A stretch of 64,000 nucleotides of DNA, from the NCBI RefSeq assembly GCF_001649575.2, contig NC_051437.1, forward strand, positions 19,688,584 through 19,752,583. The letters run 5' to 3'. Under the pieces are notes generated by a model. It had not been told where the DNA came from and ran no database searches. It saw only the letters and a list, made by a program, of their open reading frames with translations. Position numbers and translations under genes: made by a program. The stretch is from Kryptolebias marmoratus. Taxonomy: Eukaryota > Chordata > Actinopteri > Cyprinodontiformes > Rivulidae. Shown here in pieces: positions 40,901-52,390 of the stretch (the stretch's first letter is position 1; every line of letters starts with the position of its first letter).

Positions 40901-43900
40901 AAGAGTGGCATCACTATGTGCTCAATGTGGAGTTCCCCACTGTTTCTCTGTTTGTGGATGGAGCCACCTTTGAGCCTTTCATGGTCACAGAGGACTACCC
41001 ACTGCACGCCTCAAAGATCGAAACTCAGCTCACAGTTGGTGCCTGCTGGCAAGGTAGGCCTTTTAGCTTAAATTTGTAGCTCTTTTATGACAACATGGAG
41101 TTACTTATAAAGTCTGAAGGAGATAATCATCATAGAAATATGAACATTTTGTTTTTGTGTGGCTGATTCTCTGTCACTCTTTTATGTTTCTAATGAGTAC
41201 TTACAAAGTATTTGCAGGATACTTTATATCCTCTTTGTTAGAGATTCATATAAAACAACCTGTGTAATGTTTTACAGTTAGTCAGAACTGTATTAACTCG
41301 TCCTTGGATACTCAAAGTGATACAGCATGACCTTTTGTGTAGCATCGGAATCTCTCCTGCAGATCCTCAAACCTCCTTCCTGTTTCTCCCTGCTCTCTCG
41401 TTTCCGTCCTTTACAGAAAACTCAGGACATGACAATGAAACTGAAACAGTCCCTGAGACCACCTCAGGTTGCTCAAGTCTTTCCCTTACTCCTCTAAAAT
41501 GTCCATGTGTCCACAGTGTCCCACCATGCTAACTGCTCAACTGCATCCTCATACCATTTTGACTAGAATGAGTCACTCCTAAACATTCTAGATGCCAAAT
41601 ATTTTTTTGTTTTGATACTCTCTGTGGCATGAGGTTTTTATAAGTGGTGTGATACTACCTGGTTATTTTTTTTGTGTTGTTTCGCCCTCCGTTTATTTGC
41701 TCGCCACACTCCAGCAGCCAGGAAGTTTGGTCTTTATTTATCCTTCTATGTCACAACCAGCAGACCAGAAACAGATGCATAATGATACAAAAAAGAAAAA
41801 CAATAACTTTTGACTTGGCTGCAGCTTTTTGTCTACCCTGGCTTTTATTTCCAAATGTGACCTTGTAGTCAGAAACAGAGACTCCTACATATCAGATAAC
41901 AAACCTGCAGCTGTGCACAAATACAACCATCAGAATAAACGTGCGACCTTGAAGTGTGGAGTTTGACACTAATTCTGCAGTCAATGTTCAGACTTGAGCT
42001 CATTTTATTCAGCAGGAAAACATGAAAATACTTGTGTCTTTTAAACGTTTTGCAGTCCCGAACATGACTCTGCTGTTTGGTAAAATTAGGTTGACAAGAA
42101 CAAATTATTCTACTGTCCTGCATTATGCACCTTTTTGAGTTTCTCTTTTCTGTTGATGCCCTTTCTTTTACACAGTGAGGGAGCATTTCACCCCATTAAT
42201 TCAAATTTTGCATGTGCTGATGGCGTACATAAGCTCATCCATCATCTGCCTGTCTTGTTCTCTGGGCCTCGGGCCTTTTAAGGAAACACATACTAACTTG
42301 CATGAACTTCATTCATGCCAGCTTTGCTCATTTAAACAGCATGCCTAAATTGTCAGCCTTAAAAAGGTGAAGTCGGTTGAATGTGCTCTGAAATAACTTG
42401 TGTGTGTGTGTGGTGCTTTCTTCTTCTCCTCACCCCTGTCCTGATGGAACCAGGCGGAAATGCCCGAATGGCTCAGTTTTTCCGAGGGAATCTCGCCGGC
42501 CTGATCATCCGCTCCGGCAAGCTGGAGAACAAAAAAGTGATTGACTGTTTGTACACCTGCAAAGAAGGACTGGACGTGCAGCTGCCTGAGGAGGTAGCTT
42601 CAGCTGTCAAGGTGAGGGCAGCAGCCAGCAGTTTGAGAATATTTATGTTTCAAGAAGGCAATCAAACACAAGACTGTTTAGTTTCTGTCACAGGCTGCAT
42701 TTACTTGTGAACTATAAGGGGAAAAAAAAGAAATAATTTATCTCTCTTTATCACTTCTTAAACTAAGATATCTCGCAGCTTCTGGGCTGTCGGGTTGTGC
42801 TGTGTAATGCAAAGAAAAGATAGTTTCTTCCCTAATGACACGTGTTAACCAGCTTGTCGCAGTCTTGCTCACAAATCATCGCATCACTTTGTTCTCCCAG
42901 GTTGAGTTTAACCCCAACCAGTCCTCTCTGACTGTGGAAGGGGACGACATCGGTGCCTTCGAGAAAGTCATGCAGCACATCTCCTACTTAAACTCCCGTC
43001 AGTTCCCGACGCCGGGCATCAGGCACCTTCGCATCTCCACCACCGTCAAGTACGTATCAGGACAAACAAACCACATCAACCTGCTAAATGCTTGTAAATA
43101 CATCCTGAAACGAACAGCAGCACATATTACAGTGTCATTATGTATTTAACAACACCTGAAGCAGTGTGTTGAACATATTCAAAAGGCCACTTTAATATTT
43201 ACAAAAGGGAAATATCAGCTTCATATAAAACAACATATCCAGAAGGTATTTTTTTTGCTAATAATTTTGAACTCTTCCCCAGATGTTTCAACGAGGACAG
43301 CTGCGTAACAGTCCCAGACGCTGAAGGTTATGTGATGGTGCTGCAGCCAGAGGAACCGAAAATCAGCCTGAGCGGCATTGACCACTTCGCTCGCAGCGCT
43401 GCTGAGTTCGAGAGCCCAGAGGGGGTGACCCTGTTCCCGGAGCTTCGGATTGTAAGCACCATCACTCGGGAAGTGGAAGCCGACACGGAGTCTGAAGCTG
43501 CAGAGGGAGCTGACGATGATCCCACCGGTAAGAGACGTGCACATCAAACCTTTAATGAACTTATATAGCCATGGATTTTTCACTGGATTGTTAGTTTGAT
43601 TCATGTCATAGTCTCTTCAATGTCGCCATAAAAATGAAATTATCCAGAGCAAATGGTTTGAACTCAGCTTGAACATAATATTTTATTTGTCGCTTTGGTA
43701 AAATCACCTCAGACGCTGTGTGAGCCTGCAGGAAGGGTTGATAGCAGCGCAGATATACAGTAACCAGTTATGCTGAGGATTATGCCTGGGGGGAATGGGG
43801 GAATTGGACAGACGCAGTGAGAGGGAGGGAGACACAGACGAGATAAGTTGTTTATTTCTGGGAGTGGTAAGCGACCAGCCGGGCCATCTGTTCGGCTTCC

Positions 43901-46900
43901 GCATGATTTAAGCAGAGGACGGACAATAGACACGCTCTGAGGCCGACACAGATACAGCGAGATACAGTGTCGTGTCGTGAGCAGCAGACCATATGGGACA
44001 AAAGGGTTTAGGGAGATCAGATGCTATTACCTGCTTTAGCCTGCCCCAACTCTCATGACCAGAAAACATTAGATGTCACAGAAGATGGTTAAGAAATGTT
44101 CAGCAGTAATTCTATTCAGTTAGGAAAGTGAATACCTGAAATATTAATTTACAGCTATATTGTATGTGAATTTCTGTTTAACTCATTGAAGAAAATGTAG
44201 GACAATGACTTATCTTTCTGCTTCTTTTAAGCTCTTATTTGATTTCTTGGACATTCCTCTTTAATTAATTAGAAGTCTGTGACATTGACTTGTAATTAAG
44301 TCATTGTTTAAATGATCTTTGTATTCGGAGGGTGCAGTCAGATGGTAATTGTAAACAGTGTATTTTGTCCATTAAAAAACAAACTATTTTATGATAGAAT
44401 TTTGTAAAGCAGTTCATGTTTGGAAAAGTCTGACTGCTCCTTAATCGAAGCCATTTTGGTTTCCTGTCCTTCCAGTCCAAGAGACAGTTGTGTCGGAGGA
44501 GATCATGCACAACCTGGACACGTGTGAGGTGACTGTGGTGGGAGACGAGCTGGACGGAGAGCACGAGAGCCTGGAGGTGGACCAGTCCCAGCTGCAGCAG
44601 CGCGCCCTGGAGATGAGCTCATCGAACCTGGGCCTTGTCATCATCGGTACACACCACAGCACTTGTCCACATGTATTATCTCGAAAAGTCAATGGAATAA
44701 AATCTACAGAAAAGAGGAGATTCACATAAAACGGAAATAAATTAAAATTGTAATCATTTGCTTTTAAGATCTAGAAATTTAGAAATTTGTTTAAATTAAA
44801 TCTGCAGCAGTTTTTTGCAAACAGCTGAGGTTTTATATCTTCCAGGTGTGAACACCATGGCCAACTACGAGCATGTCCTGCACCTTATCCGCTACAAGAA
44901 CTGGCACACGGAGGCTCTCTTTGACAGGAAGTTCAAACTGGTCTGCTCCGAGCTCAACGGCCGCTACATCAGCAACGACTTCAAGGTGGAGGTACGACTG
45001 AGCGGTTCTTCAACAACCCGGGACTTCGAGTTGACTTATGTTACTTCAGCTTTATTGTGTCCGTCTTCAAAATGTAAACTTGTTCTGTTTTTTGTTTCTT
45101 CCAGGTAAATGTGATCCACACCGCTAACCCCGTGGAGCACGCCAACAACGCCATGGTGCCGTCCAGCTTCATCAACCACGTTCATCACTCCTCTGTGGAA
45201 CTGTCCGGTCACAACTTGGTCAACGCTCACCAGGCCTCAGGTACAAAGAGGCTGACATACAAAACAAAGTTCTCTTTGGTTGTGTTCTTTGCTTCAGAAC
45301 AAAACAAGACGGTTTCATGTTTTTTCATGGTTTGAGTGTAAAACCTCTTTAATTAAAGATGTCTGCAGTCTTAAGCCTTATTTGCAGGGGATTAGTATTA
45401 ACAGGAGGCTTCATTTGGGATAGAAATGACTCCTTCCCCCAGTCCCCAGTTGCACATCTGTGTTTTGTGTGGGATACATAGTTTTGTATTTTACCCTAAT
45501 TTACTAGTATCATCCCCTAATGTAATAACAAGGTTCTCCCTAACAAAGACATTGACTGAAGGTCTTATAAACAGAGTTAAGACTGAAGGTCTTATAAACA
45601 GAGTTAAATTGAACTTGCTGAACGGCAAAAAAAAGGCACCTCACTGCATGCTGATGTGTTTTGAATCTGCAGTTAGAAGCAGCACAAACCTACACAATTA
45701 CGTCCAAGCTCAAACAAACAACTAAACTAAAAATAATTAAAATACAACAAAAAGCTTAAAAACCACAAAGATCCTGACTCATATGTGACAACTGTGTAGA
45801 GAGAAAAGGTAAACTGTTTGTAAGGGGAACCTTTTTATAATGTTACTTTATAAATAAGGACGTGATAAACGTCAGAGGATGATGTCAGACGACTTCCTCA
45901 TTTATTGTAAACTACTACAGATCTCCCAGTTTTTTGCAAGTAGAGCTTTAAATGATAAAAGCTGGTATTTAATATTTTGCTATGAACTGGTAAGTGTATT
46001 AATGATACGAGAGCAAAAGAAGAGCATGATAGGAGGAATTAAAAGCATCATGCCAGACATTTTACAACATTTTCTAAAAGCATGATTCAGCTTTTAAAAC
46101 TGCCAACTTGTTGTCTGTTTCGTCATGTGCCGGTATTAACAGTAAATGTCAAACTCAAAGCAGTAATCTTCTTATTTGTAGCTGTAGAAAAAGAAGTGGT
46201 CTGTTTCAAATCAAGCGTTGCTGCAGACGGATTACAGTATATTAAGCAGAAGTAGGGCAATAGCAACATGAGTTGTTTTCCCTTTTAATGTTCATTTTAT
46301 GGCAAAAGTTTCGGGATTACATTTGTGTACAGTCCGTGACATTTGCACGGGCTGTGATCCGAGCCCAACCTTTTATTCTAGCCTCGGTAATCTTCCAGGC
46401 TCACCAGGACTGGCACGGCACTAAAGAGGCCCATTCCCGATAACATGCGATAAAGTGGAGCAGTTAGGCATGAGACAGGCGACGCTATTTAAAGAAAGAC
46501 TCACACCGTAAGCTGCTAAATGCATTCATGTGCAGTTCCAGAGGCTCTGACGCACCGTGAGACTGCTGCTCCTGAAATGTCCTTGTGTCGAGCCACATTA
46601 AAAAACAGAAACAAGGTTTTTATTCGCAGGTATTCCCACGTGACCCTCAAAACAGAGCTCTGATCGAAACGTATTTCGTTTTTGCTCCTTCGCAGTGGTT
46701 CCCAGTGCTGCCACCATTGTCATCGTGGTGTGCGTGAGCTTCCTGGTGTTCATGATCATCCTGGGCGTGTTCCGCATCCGAGCTGCACACCAACGCACCA
46801 TGAGAGACCAGGAGAGCGGCAAGGAGAATGAGATGGACTGGGACGACTCGGCGCTCACCATCACAGTTAACCCCATGGAGGTAACGACTCAAAAATAAGT

Positions 46901-49005
46901 GACACGTTTGCAGCAAAATACCTTTTAACAACAACAACATCATAAATGGCCCTGTTTGAGTAGTGTGTGTTTTTTCAGTGATAATCTGAACCTTTTTCTG
47001 TCTAAAAGACAAGCTGGTGGTGCATTTTCTTCCTCATCTGTAATATCACTGCTGAAATGTTATTGCTGTGTTGCTATAAAGGGTACATTTGCTAAACAAG
47101 ATCTTATTTGGAATAAAAATTTAAACCTTAGTTATAAAATACAAACGCTCAAAGATCCTGAACATATTGTTTCATTTTCTATCTCTTTTTAGACAAGCGT
47201 AATAAATTAATTAGAATAACGCACATCTATAGATCCAACATCTTAAAAGTGTTTATTCCATAAACGTTTCTTTGTTTATGAAACATAGGAAAACAATTTA
47301 AATGTTGAATTTACTACAGCAGTTTGTCAAACGCAGCGAACAACACTAATTTAATGTTTTTCTCTACGTGTTTAATTTTGAGTGGCTGTGAAATTTGTTT
47401 ATCCGAGTGCAATCAAGACTGTTGAAAGAGATATGAAAATGCTGTGAGATTAAGTCTCATGAGGCCGTTGTTGTTAGGGCTCTAAATATAGCCACAGCTT
47501 ACAGGAATACATGAGATGCTTCAAAACTACTGCAGCTCAAAGCCATTTTATGGATACAGAGTCCTGAGAACTGAACAAAAACAAGGCCGAAAACAGAACA
47601 AACCAAAAACTAATTATCATAAACTACTGACAGGACTGCCATTAACTTCTACATTAACAGGTCATGTTTAACACACACCTGTTAAATCTCACTGAAGCCT
47701 GAGGTTGATGGTGGAGATAAGATCAGATTTCAGATTACTGTCGCTGCAGCTCCTCAACTAATCGGTGATAAAAAATGAGTAGAGAGATAAAACAGGTTAA
47801 TGATGAAGCATCAAAAATAAATAAATAAAACTGAAACAAGGAGAATGCATCAAGGCAATGATGCTTTCAGCATCGATTTTAAGACAGAAAAGACCCGGGG
47901 TTTATTAACCGTTTAAAGATGCTGAAAGTAAAGTAAATACTGGAAACATTTAGATCTGATAAAGTGTTTCTACTGTTGAACTCAACGATCAATAAGATGT
48001 CAAAGTGATACCGTTTGTCCCCAAACACTGATTTATTGACAGATTTAAACACAGCATTTCACAGACATTAACCACATTTCACCTAATTCTGTTACCTAAT
48101 ATTAAACTCATTGGATTTGATAGAAAAGCTTTAAAGTTTTGACGCCTTCAATGGTATCAAAGGTCCAAATCAGCAGCCTGATCTTTGAGCTTTATGTCTA
48201 TTTTTTGGAAAACACAAAAATCCTAAATATCTATAATATGGGAAATTAAAATCAGTGTTATCCATTATTAATTATAAAACAATATTTACTGATTCTGAGA
48301 CAGGGAAGTTTAATGATTTTAAAGTACAACTCTTGTCCAGTGTTAGTGCCTCTAATCCTGGGTCGGTGGGACTCCAGGATAATGGCAGCAGCGCTAACGA
48401 GAGTAGTAATGTGACAACTGACCTCTGCTGTCCTCCAACTGTTTGCGATGTGTTTGCAAAGCTGCTCGAAGCTTTAAATATTCACAGGGAAATATCACAG
48501 ACCTTTAAAATGTTGTTTCAATTAGATCTGCACTTTATGCTTTCGTCAGATGCGCGTTAGTGGTGAGATAAGAGAAAATAAGACACCTTGGAGAAGGAGA
48601 ATAACCATCAGTGAGGTGTTTGGGGCACATATTGTATGAAAACGGGAAAAAAACAGTAGCTTATTTGGTTTGTTTGTTTCCGTTTAACAAATCTGTCTCA
48701 CAGACGGCTCAGAGGTCTGTTTCAGTCTCAGGAAAGTATTTTTTTCTAAAAACAAAAAAAACATCACTTCTCTTTTTTGTTTATTTGTTTTTTTTATTGT
48801 TTTTGTGACACAGACGTACGAGGACCAGCACAGCAGCGAGGAGGAGGAAGAGGAGGAGGAGAGCGAGGATGGAGAGGAGGAAGATGACATCACGAGCGCT
48901 GAGTCAGAGAGCAGCGAGGACGAGGAGGGCGGGGAGCCGGAGGACCAGCAGGGGACCAGCAGACAGCAGCAGCTGGAGTGGGACGACTCCACCCTCACCT
49001 ATTAG
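19938..49005 (+). CDS. clstn1: Calsyntenin-1, 19 coding exons
   Basis: Type I membrane protein of neurons that links vesicle cargo to kinesin-1 and acts at synapses. Exons: 19938-20022, 32169-32291, 34603-34632 (optional), 36677-36872, 37816-38024, 38601-38750, 38978-39163, 39394-39642, 40659-40780, 40891-41053, 41417-41467, 42454-42611, 42901-43049, 43283-43527, 44476-44646, 44846-44991, 45105-45240, 46696-46880, 48814-49005. All phases join without a break, giving 971 aa, or 981 with the optional exon; human has isoforms of the same two lengths. Residues 1-28 are a signal peptide. Two cadherin repeats span about 38-250 (NDINEYSPVF at 143-152). A laminin-G-like domain covers about 335-545. 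One membrane span lies at about 851-872. The cytoplasmic tail has two kinesin-light-chain-binding WDDS motifs (895-898, 964-967) around a glutamate-rich stretch. The family assignment is secure. Confidence 0.98.
22910..23125. repeat. Decayed ATCCATCCA-type teleost interspersed repeat
   Basis: Reads TATCCATCCAATATCTAAAC, CTGCTTTGGCC, TTTGAGGGTCACAGCTG and later GAAGAACATGTAAACTC. These match in order the common fish repeat that starts ATCCATCCAT and contains GGAGAACATGCAAACTC. Many substitutions; it lies in clstn1 intron 1. Confidence 0.5.
25060..25330. repeat. Possible retroelement-derived repeat
   Basis: An A-rich stretch with CACCCAAAATCAGACGCAAA, GAGGAAGCAACTTTATTAAA and GAACCAGGAGTACAGGTAGG resembles end regions of teleost retroelements. 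I cannot name the family. In clstn1 intron 1. Confidence 0.3.
32292..36676 (+). other. clstn1: clstn1 introns around the microexon
   Basis: Apart from the 30-nt exon at 34603-34632 I see no coding sequence. A frame at 33200-33535 has no splice support. A fragment near 34122 (CCATCCATTAGCTGTGCCTG) is a short relic of the ATCCATCCA repeat type. Confidence 0.6.
34603..34632 (+). CDS. clstn1: clstn1 alternative 30-nt microexon
   Basis: Encodes ESFEVTLTKE between the first and second cadherin-coding exons, in phase 1 on both sides, so it can be included or skipped without a frameshift. The human long isoform carries the near-identical ESFEVTVTKE at the same place. A long pyrimidine-rich tract precedes the acceptor (TTGTAG), and the donor (GTGATC) is suboptimal, as expected for a regulated exon. 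Tissue control cannot be read from sequence. Confidence 0.93.
39643..40658 (+). other. clstn1: clstn1 intron with a TATA/CRE-like cluster
   Basis: About 1 kb intron between the two laminin-G-coding exons at 39394 and 40659. Near 40227-40250 it carries CTTATATAAGG followed by TTACGTCAG, a TATA-like and a CRE-like motif 10-15 bases apart in a GC-rich context. No exon is seen downstream other than normal clstn1 exons. Confidence 0.35.
41417..41467 (+). CDS. clstn1: clstn1 cassette-like exon (51 nt)
   Basis: Encodes ENSGHDNETETVPETTS after the laminin-G-like domain. It is phase 1 on both sides and a multiple of three. The equivalent human segment (FSGVENDNETEP...) is, as I recall, the skipped CLSTN1 exon 11 studied in epithelial-mesenchymal transition. 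Here the donor is GTTGCT, a poor match to consensus, which fits optional splicing. Two potential N-glycosylation-type NXS/T sites (NSG, NET) are gained or lost with the exon. Confidence 0.85.
43528..44475 (+). other. clstn1: clstn1 intron, nothing recognised
   Basis: Short minus-strand frames at 43704-43933 have no splice or homology support. The other clstn1 introns after 36872 are likewise without recognised features, except where listed. Confidence 0.5.
45554..45607. repeat. Perfect 27-bp tandem duplication
   Basis: The unit starting GACTGAAGGTCTTATAAACA and ending GAGTTAA occurs twice with no mismatch (45554-45580 and 45581-45607), in the clstn1 intron before the transmembrane exon. Identity suggests a recent duplication or an assembly artefact. 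Confidence 0.95.
46881..48813 (+). other. clstn1: clstn1 last intron
   Basis: 1.9 kb of AT-rich sequence between the two tail exons. The frame at 48255-48560 has no support. No repeat recognised. Confidence 0.5.
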
Positions 49006-50125
49006 AATGAAACCCAACATAAGCTCTGACACACACACACACATATAAAACCGAGTCACACTCACCGCTTTACGCACTCCTCCATGCAGTTTCATGATGT
49101 AAAATACAGAAAAAAAACAACAAAAAAAAGATAAATTCCTTCAGCATATATGGTCGAGGCTTTCCTGTTGTTATCTTAGTGGTGGTACTCAGTGTAGTGT
49201 ATTCATCACCAGACTGCTGATGTTTACGTTTCATTTTATTTTTTATATTTATTATACTTTAATTCCCTGGAAAAACTTGGCCTACATTTGTTTTGAACTG
49301 TGTGAGGAAGCCAACCCTGCACTTTTTGTTCTCTCTCAGACGTCTCCAGGCTTTCAGAAAGAGAATCGTTTGGATTTCCTGATGTATATCCTCTGCTAAC
49401 GCTTCTTAGGTTCCTTCGCCGCTAAATTCTTTTTAAAGCTTTCGACTTTCAGTTTTCTTGAATTGTAGTCCACGGTGGATCAATTTGAACAAGTAGCCTG
49501 CATTTTCTCTCTCTCTCTCCTCTTTTTTTTATTTTATTTTTCTTTTTTTAGTGCATGTGGAAATTTGGGGAGTCTTATGTGTAGAAAAAAACAAATTGCT
49601 TTTTAAAAATCTTGTAAATATGAAAGAAATATGTAATTAGTCGATGTGTTAGTCAAGGCCCGCTGAATGGGGTCCGATATCTAAAGAGACGTCGTGTAGA
49701 ATATTTGTGTCACACAGGCCGTTAGCATGTCGCTAAATTCCTGCAGAAGCTGCTCCATCATGCTTCTACAAAAGTCTGCCTCGTGAGGAGAAACCCAGGA
49801 CTGTTATGTGGAGGTTTCCATGACAAATTGGTGTCCATTTTGTCCTCTTTTTTTTTTTTTTTCTGCAAGGAGTGAAATTGATTGTTTTGCTGTCTCGTAG
49901 GCCGGACCGCTTGATGGTTTTCAGCTTCATACACGCTTCGCTTTGCTTGGACAGGTGGCGGCGCTATACTCCTGGTGTTCATGTTTATTTCAGTAGAGCT
50001 CACTGTTGTACAGTTAGGACTTTTTTTTTCTTTTTTGTCAAGAGTAATCACGTTTGGAAAAACACTAATATACAAATCAAGATTTGGTGAATCTGATCTG
50101 AATAAAGACTAAAGCAGAGGTTTGT
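49006..50125 (+). other. clstn1: clstn1 3' UTR (proximal form)
   Basis: Runs from the stop codon to an AATAAA at 50101-50106 followed by a GT-rich stretch. A Pumilio-type TGTAAATA lies at 49613-49620, and T-rich tracts are frequent. A later AATAAA at 51862-51867 could end a longer form of about 2.9 kb. Confidence 0.55.
50101..50106 (+). terminator. clstn1: Candidate clstn1 polyadenylation signal
   Basis: AATAAA followed within 20-30 bases by GGTTTGTTTAG, a plausible GU-rich downstream element. Confidence 0.55.
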
Positions 50126-51877
50126 TTAGCTTCTCTCTCTCTCTCCTGTTGTAGGAGTGGGAAAACAACACAAAACAAGTGAAATTAAATCAATTATTGA
50201 CGCATTGAGGTTCAGTGGAGACTGGTTTGGATTGTGAGTTGTTTTCTGAGAGAGAAGCGAAATAAACAGATTTATTTTCCACGGCACAGCTGGTTATTAG
50301 AATAAAACACAATCCAGGTGCATTTTTAACCTGTTTTCCTTCTGCAGAAACCATCACAGACTTTACTATTATTATTATTCAGTGATTTACAACCGGGTAT
50401 ATAACTGCAGGAAAACACTTTAAAAAAAAGCGTCTTATTTAAATCTGATATATTCTTTCACAGTAGATCACTTGGTTCGACATGTACAAGGAGCTGCACT
50501 GTAGAGATGTTCCAGAATATTTGTTTACATTTGGTAAACTTATTTTCCTGTCGGTATAATTAGTTTAAAGCTTTTCCAGCTGATATCTCGTCTCAGACGC
50601 TGTTGTCCCTAACTGTTGTATATACGCTTTAACGAACCAGATAACGACGACTTTAGCGCTTTACTGTTTTAGTGTTCGACTTCGGTGTTTAGGTGCTCGG
50701 AGCTGCATCGACTAGGACCAGATTTGGGGCACCGCGGTGTGCGGGGAAGTGGCGTCGCCGCAATTCGAAAAGCTGGATTTGCGATTTTAATATTCCACGC
50801 AACACGGTTGATATTTTTTTATGTACACAGCTTCTTTTAAGGGTTTAAATAACAGAGCTGGCGTTGATTTATTTTTTAATTTTCTTTTTCTTACGTCTAT
50901 GGTAGAAAAGTAATGACCAGTCTCCCTTCCATGATGACTTTGACTCGTAAAAACATGGGGCCAGGTCTGAGCCGGCTGACATGGGGAGTGCCTTTTGCCG
51001 ATCATAGTGTAATTAGCAGGTCTAACAAAAACACTTATTCATGCTCCTTTTTTTTTTCTTTTCTGGCATTTTAACATTTGTTTAACGCTAGATTTTGGTT
51101 CGTAGTCTTGGTAGTCCACCACTAGTTTTCTTGAAAGTGCAGCCATTCTGCATAGATGTCACGTGTCCTTGTTGATGTGTAGAGAAAATAGATCCATATT
51201 GTATCTTCTCTAGATATTGTACTGAATCATATTGACTGAATCCACCTTTAAAAGATGTACAGTACATTATGAAATTGCTTTGGCAGCGTACATGGGCGTA
51301 CTTCTGACTTGAGCCGTCGGTGTGTGGTGGAAGGTTTCGATCCGTGTCCCATCGCCTGAAATGTTGAGGAACGATTTTGAGGGAAGCATGAAGTTCACAC
51401 GATTACAACAACAAAATAAATAAATAAATAAATCCTGTCAGTTCAGAATTTCTCACACCTTCATCTCGTTCTGTGTAAGCTACAGTTTGATAAGTTCAGT
51501 TTCAAACCACCTGCAGTTCAGTGAGTTTCCTGCTCTCTGATCAGATCCCGAACGGTCGAATCGTCACTTTGAAAACCACTATAGGAAATCAGCTCAGCAT
51601 GAGCCACAAGTTTTGCGTTGGATCCATGTCGGCTTTAATCGGGGATCAGAGAGGAGCTGTGATGCACCACTGACTCTCAGTCTGTTTCACACACCGGTGA
51701 CCTCTTTTTGTTTTGTTCTCCTTTAAGTTTTTGCTCAAACGAATGACGGTGATGTTTTCCAGAAAGGGTGGATGCTTCCTTTGTGCTTTGTTGGAGCCGC
51801 TCTCACTTTTCTACCGACTAAAATCTAAATTGTAGTGAAGTTGATGCTTGCTCTTAAACAAAATAAAGGACGAAGAG
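50126..51877 (+). other. Downstream of clstn1: distal 3' UTR or intergenic
   Basis: No coding exon seen. It contains an (AAAT)n run near 51413-51432 and ends with AATAAA at 51862-51867. Whether it is transcribed with clstn1 needs RNA data. Confidence 0.4.
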
Positions 51878-52021
51878 ATGGGATATAAACCCGGCCTGCT
51901 CTTGTTTTTATTAATCGGTATTCGCAGCGCCAATGCACCGCTGGAGAAGGTGGAGCAGAAGAAGAACACGCCCTGGGTGGTGCCGCTGAAAACCTGGAGC
52001 TATGGCTCCCCCTGGTGGTAA
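51878..52021 (+). CDS. Candidate small secreted peptide, 47 aa, unrecognised
   Basis: Open frame from an ATG with G at -3 and G at +4 to TAA. Residues 1-20 (MGYKPGLLLFLLIGIRSANA) look like a signal peptide: a basic residue, a hydrophobic core and small residues before a possible cut. Pro at +1 would disfavour that exact site. Residues 21-47 are polar, then tryptophan-rich. A Lys-Lys at 28-29 is followed by an 18-residue C-terminus ending KTWSYGSPWW. Codons from about residue 18 on are GC-rich and coding-like, unlike the flanks. CAG|C at 51927/51928 is also a fair splice acceptor, and G|GTAAAAG at the end a fair donor, so it may be one exon of a larger gene. I recognise no family. An AATAAA lies just 10 bases upstream. 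Confidence 0.4.
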   Translation: MGYKPGLLLFLLIGIRSANAPLEKVEQKKNTPWVVPLKTWSYGSPWW

Positions 52022-52348
52022 AAGAAATCCTGCATCACTCTCATCACTATTTTAGAGGTTAACGCCTAAAACTGAAAAAAATGACAAAAATTTAATATAT
52101 TTTGGGCTCATATTCAAATTAGCTTTAAAGCCAAGTAGCAAAATTGGTACCGTAAGAAAATAAAAGTATTTAAAGGTTTTATTTTTAAAGTAATTTCAGT
52201 CTAATTTATTGATTGAAAGTCTGTTGACTGAAGCAGTTTGAAAAGCTTCATGATCAAAGAATTAAGAGCTTTATAAAATAACACTTAAAAACTAAAATAT
52301 CTAGAGCTTGATATGACAAGATTCCCAATGATCCATGTTTTTTTCTTA

Positions 52349-52390
<42 letters not shown>

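Noticed and set aside
48684..48998. Serine/leucine-rich minus-strand frame
   Set aside because: Antisense of the glutamate-rich tail exon of clstn1; GAG repeats read backwards give Ser/Leu runs.
51878..52021. WSYG in the 47-aa ORF as a GnRH peptide
   Set aside because: GnRH decapeptides begin pGlu-His-Trp-Ser-Tyr-Gly directly after the signal peptide and end Pro-Gly before a GKR site. Here WSYG is 19 residues after the signal, lacks the preceding QH and ends in PWW. Four matching residues can be chance.
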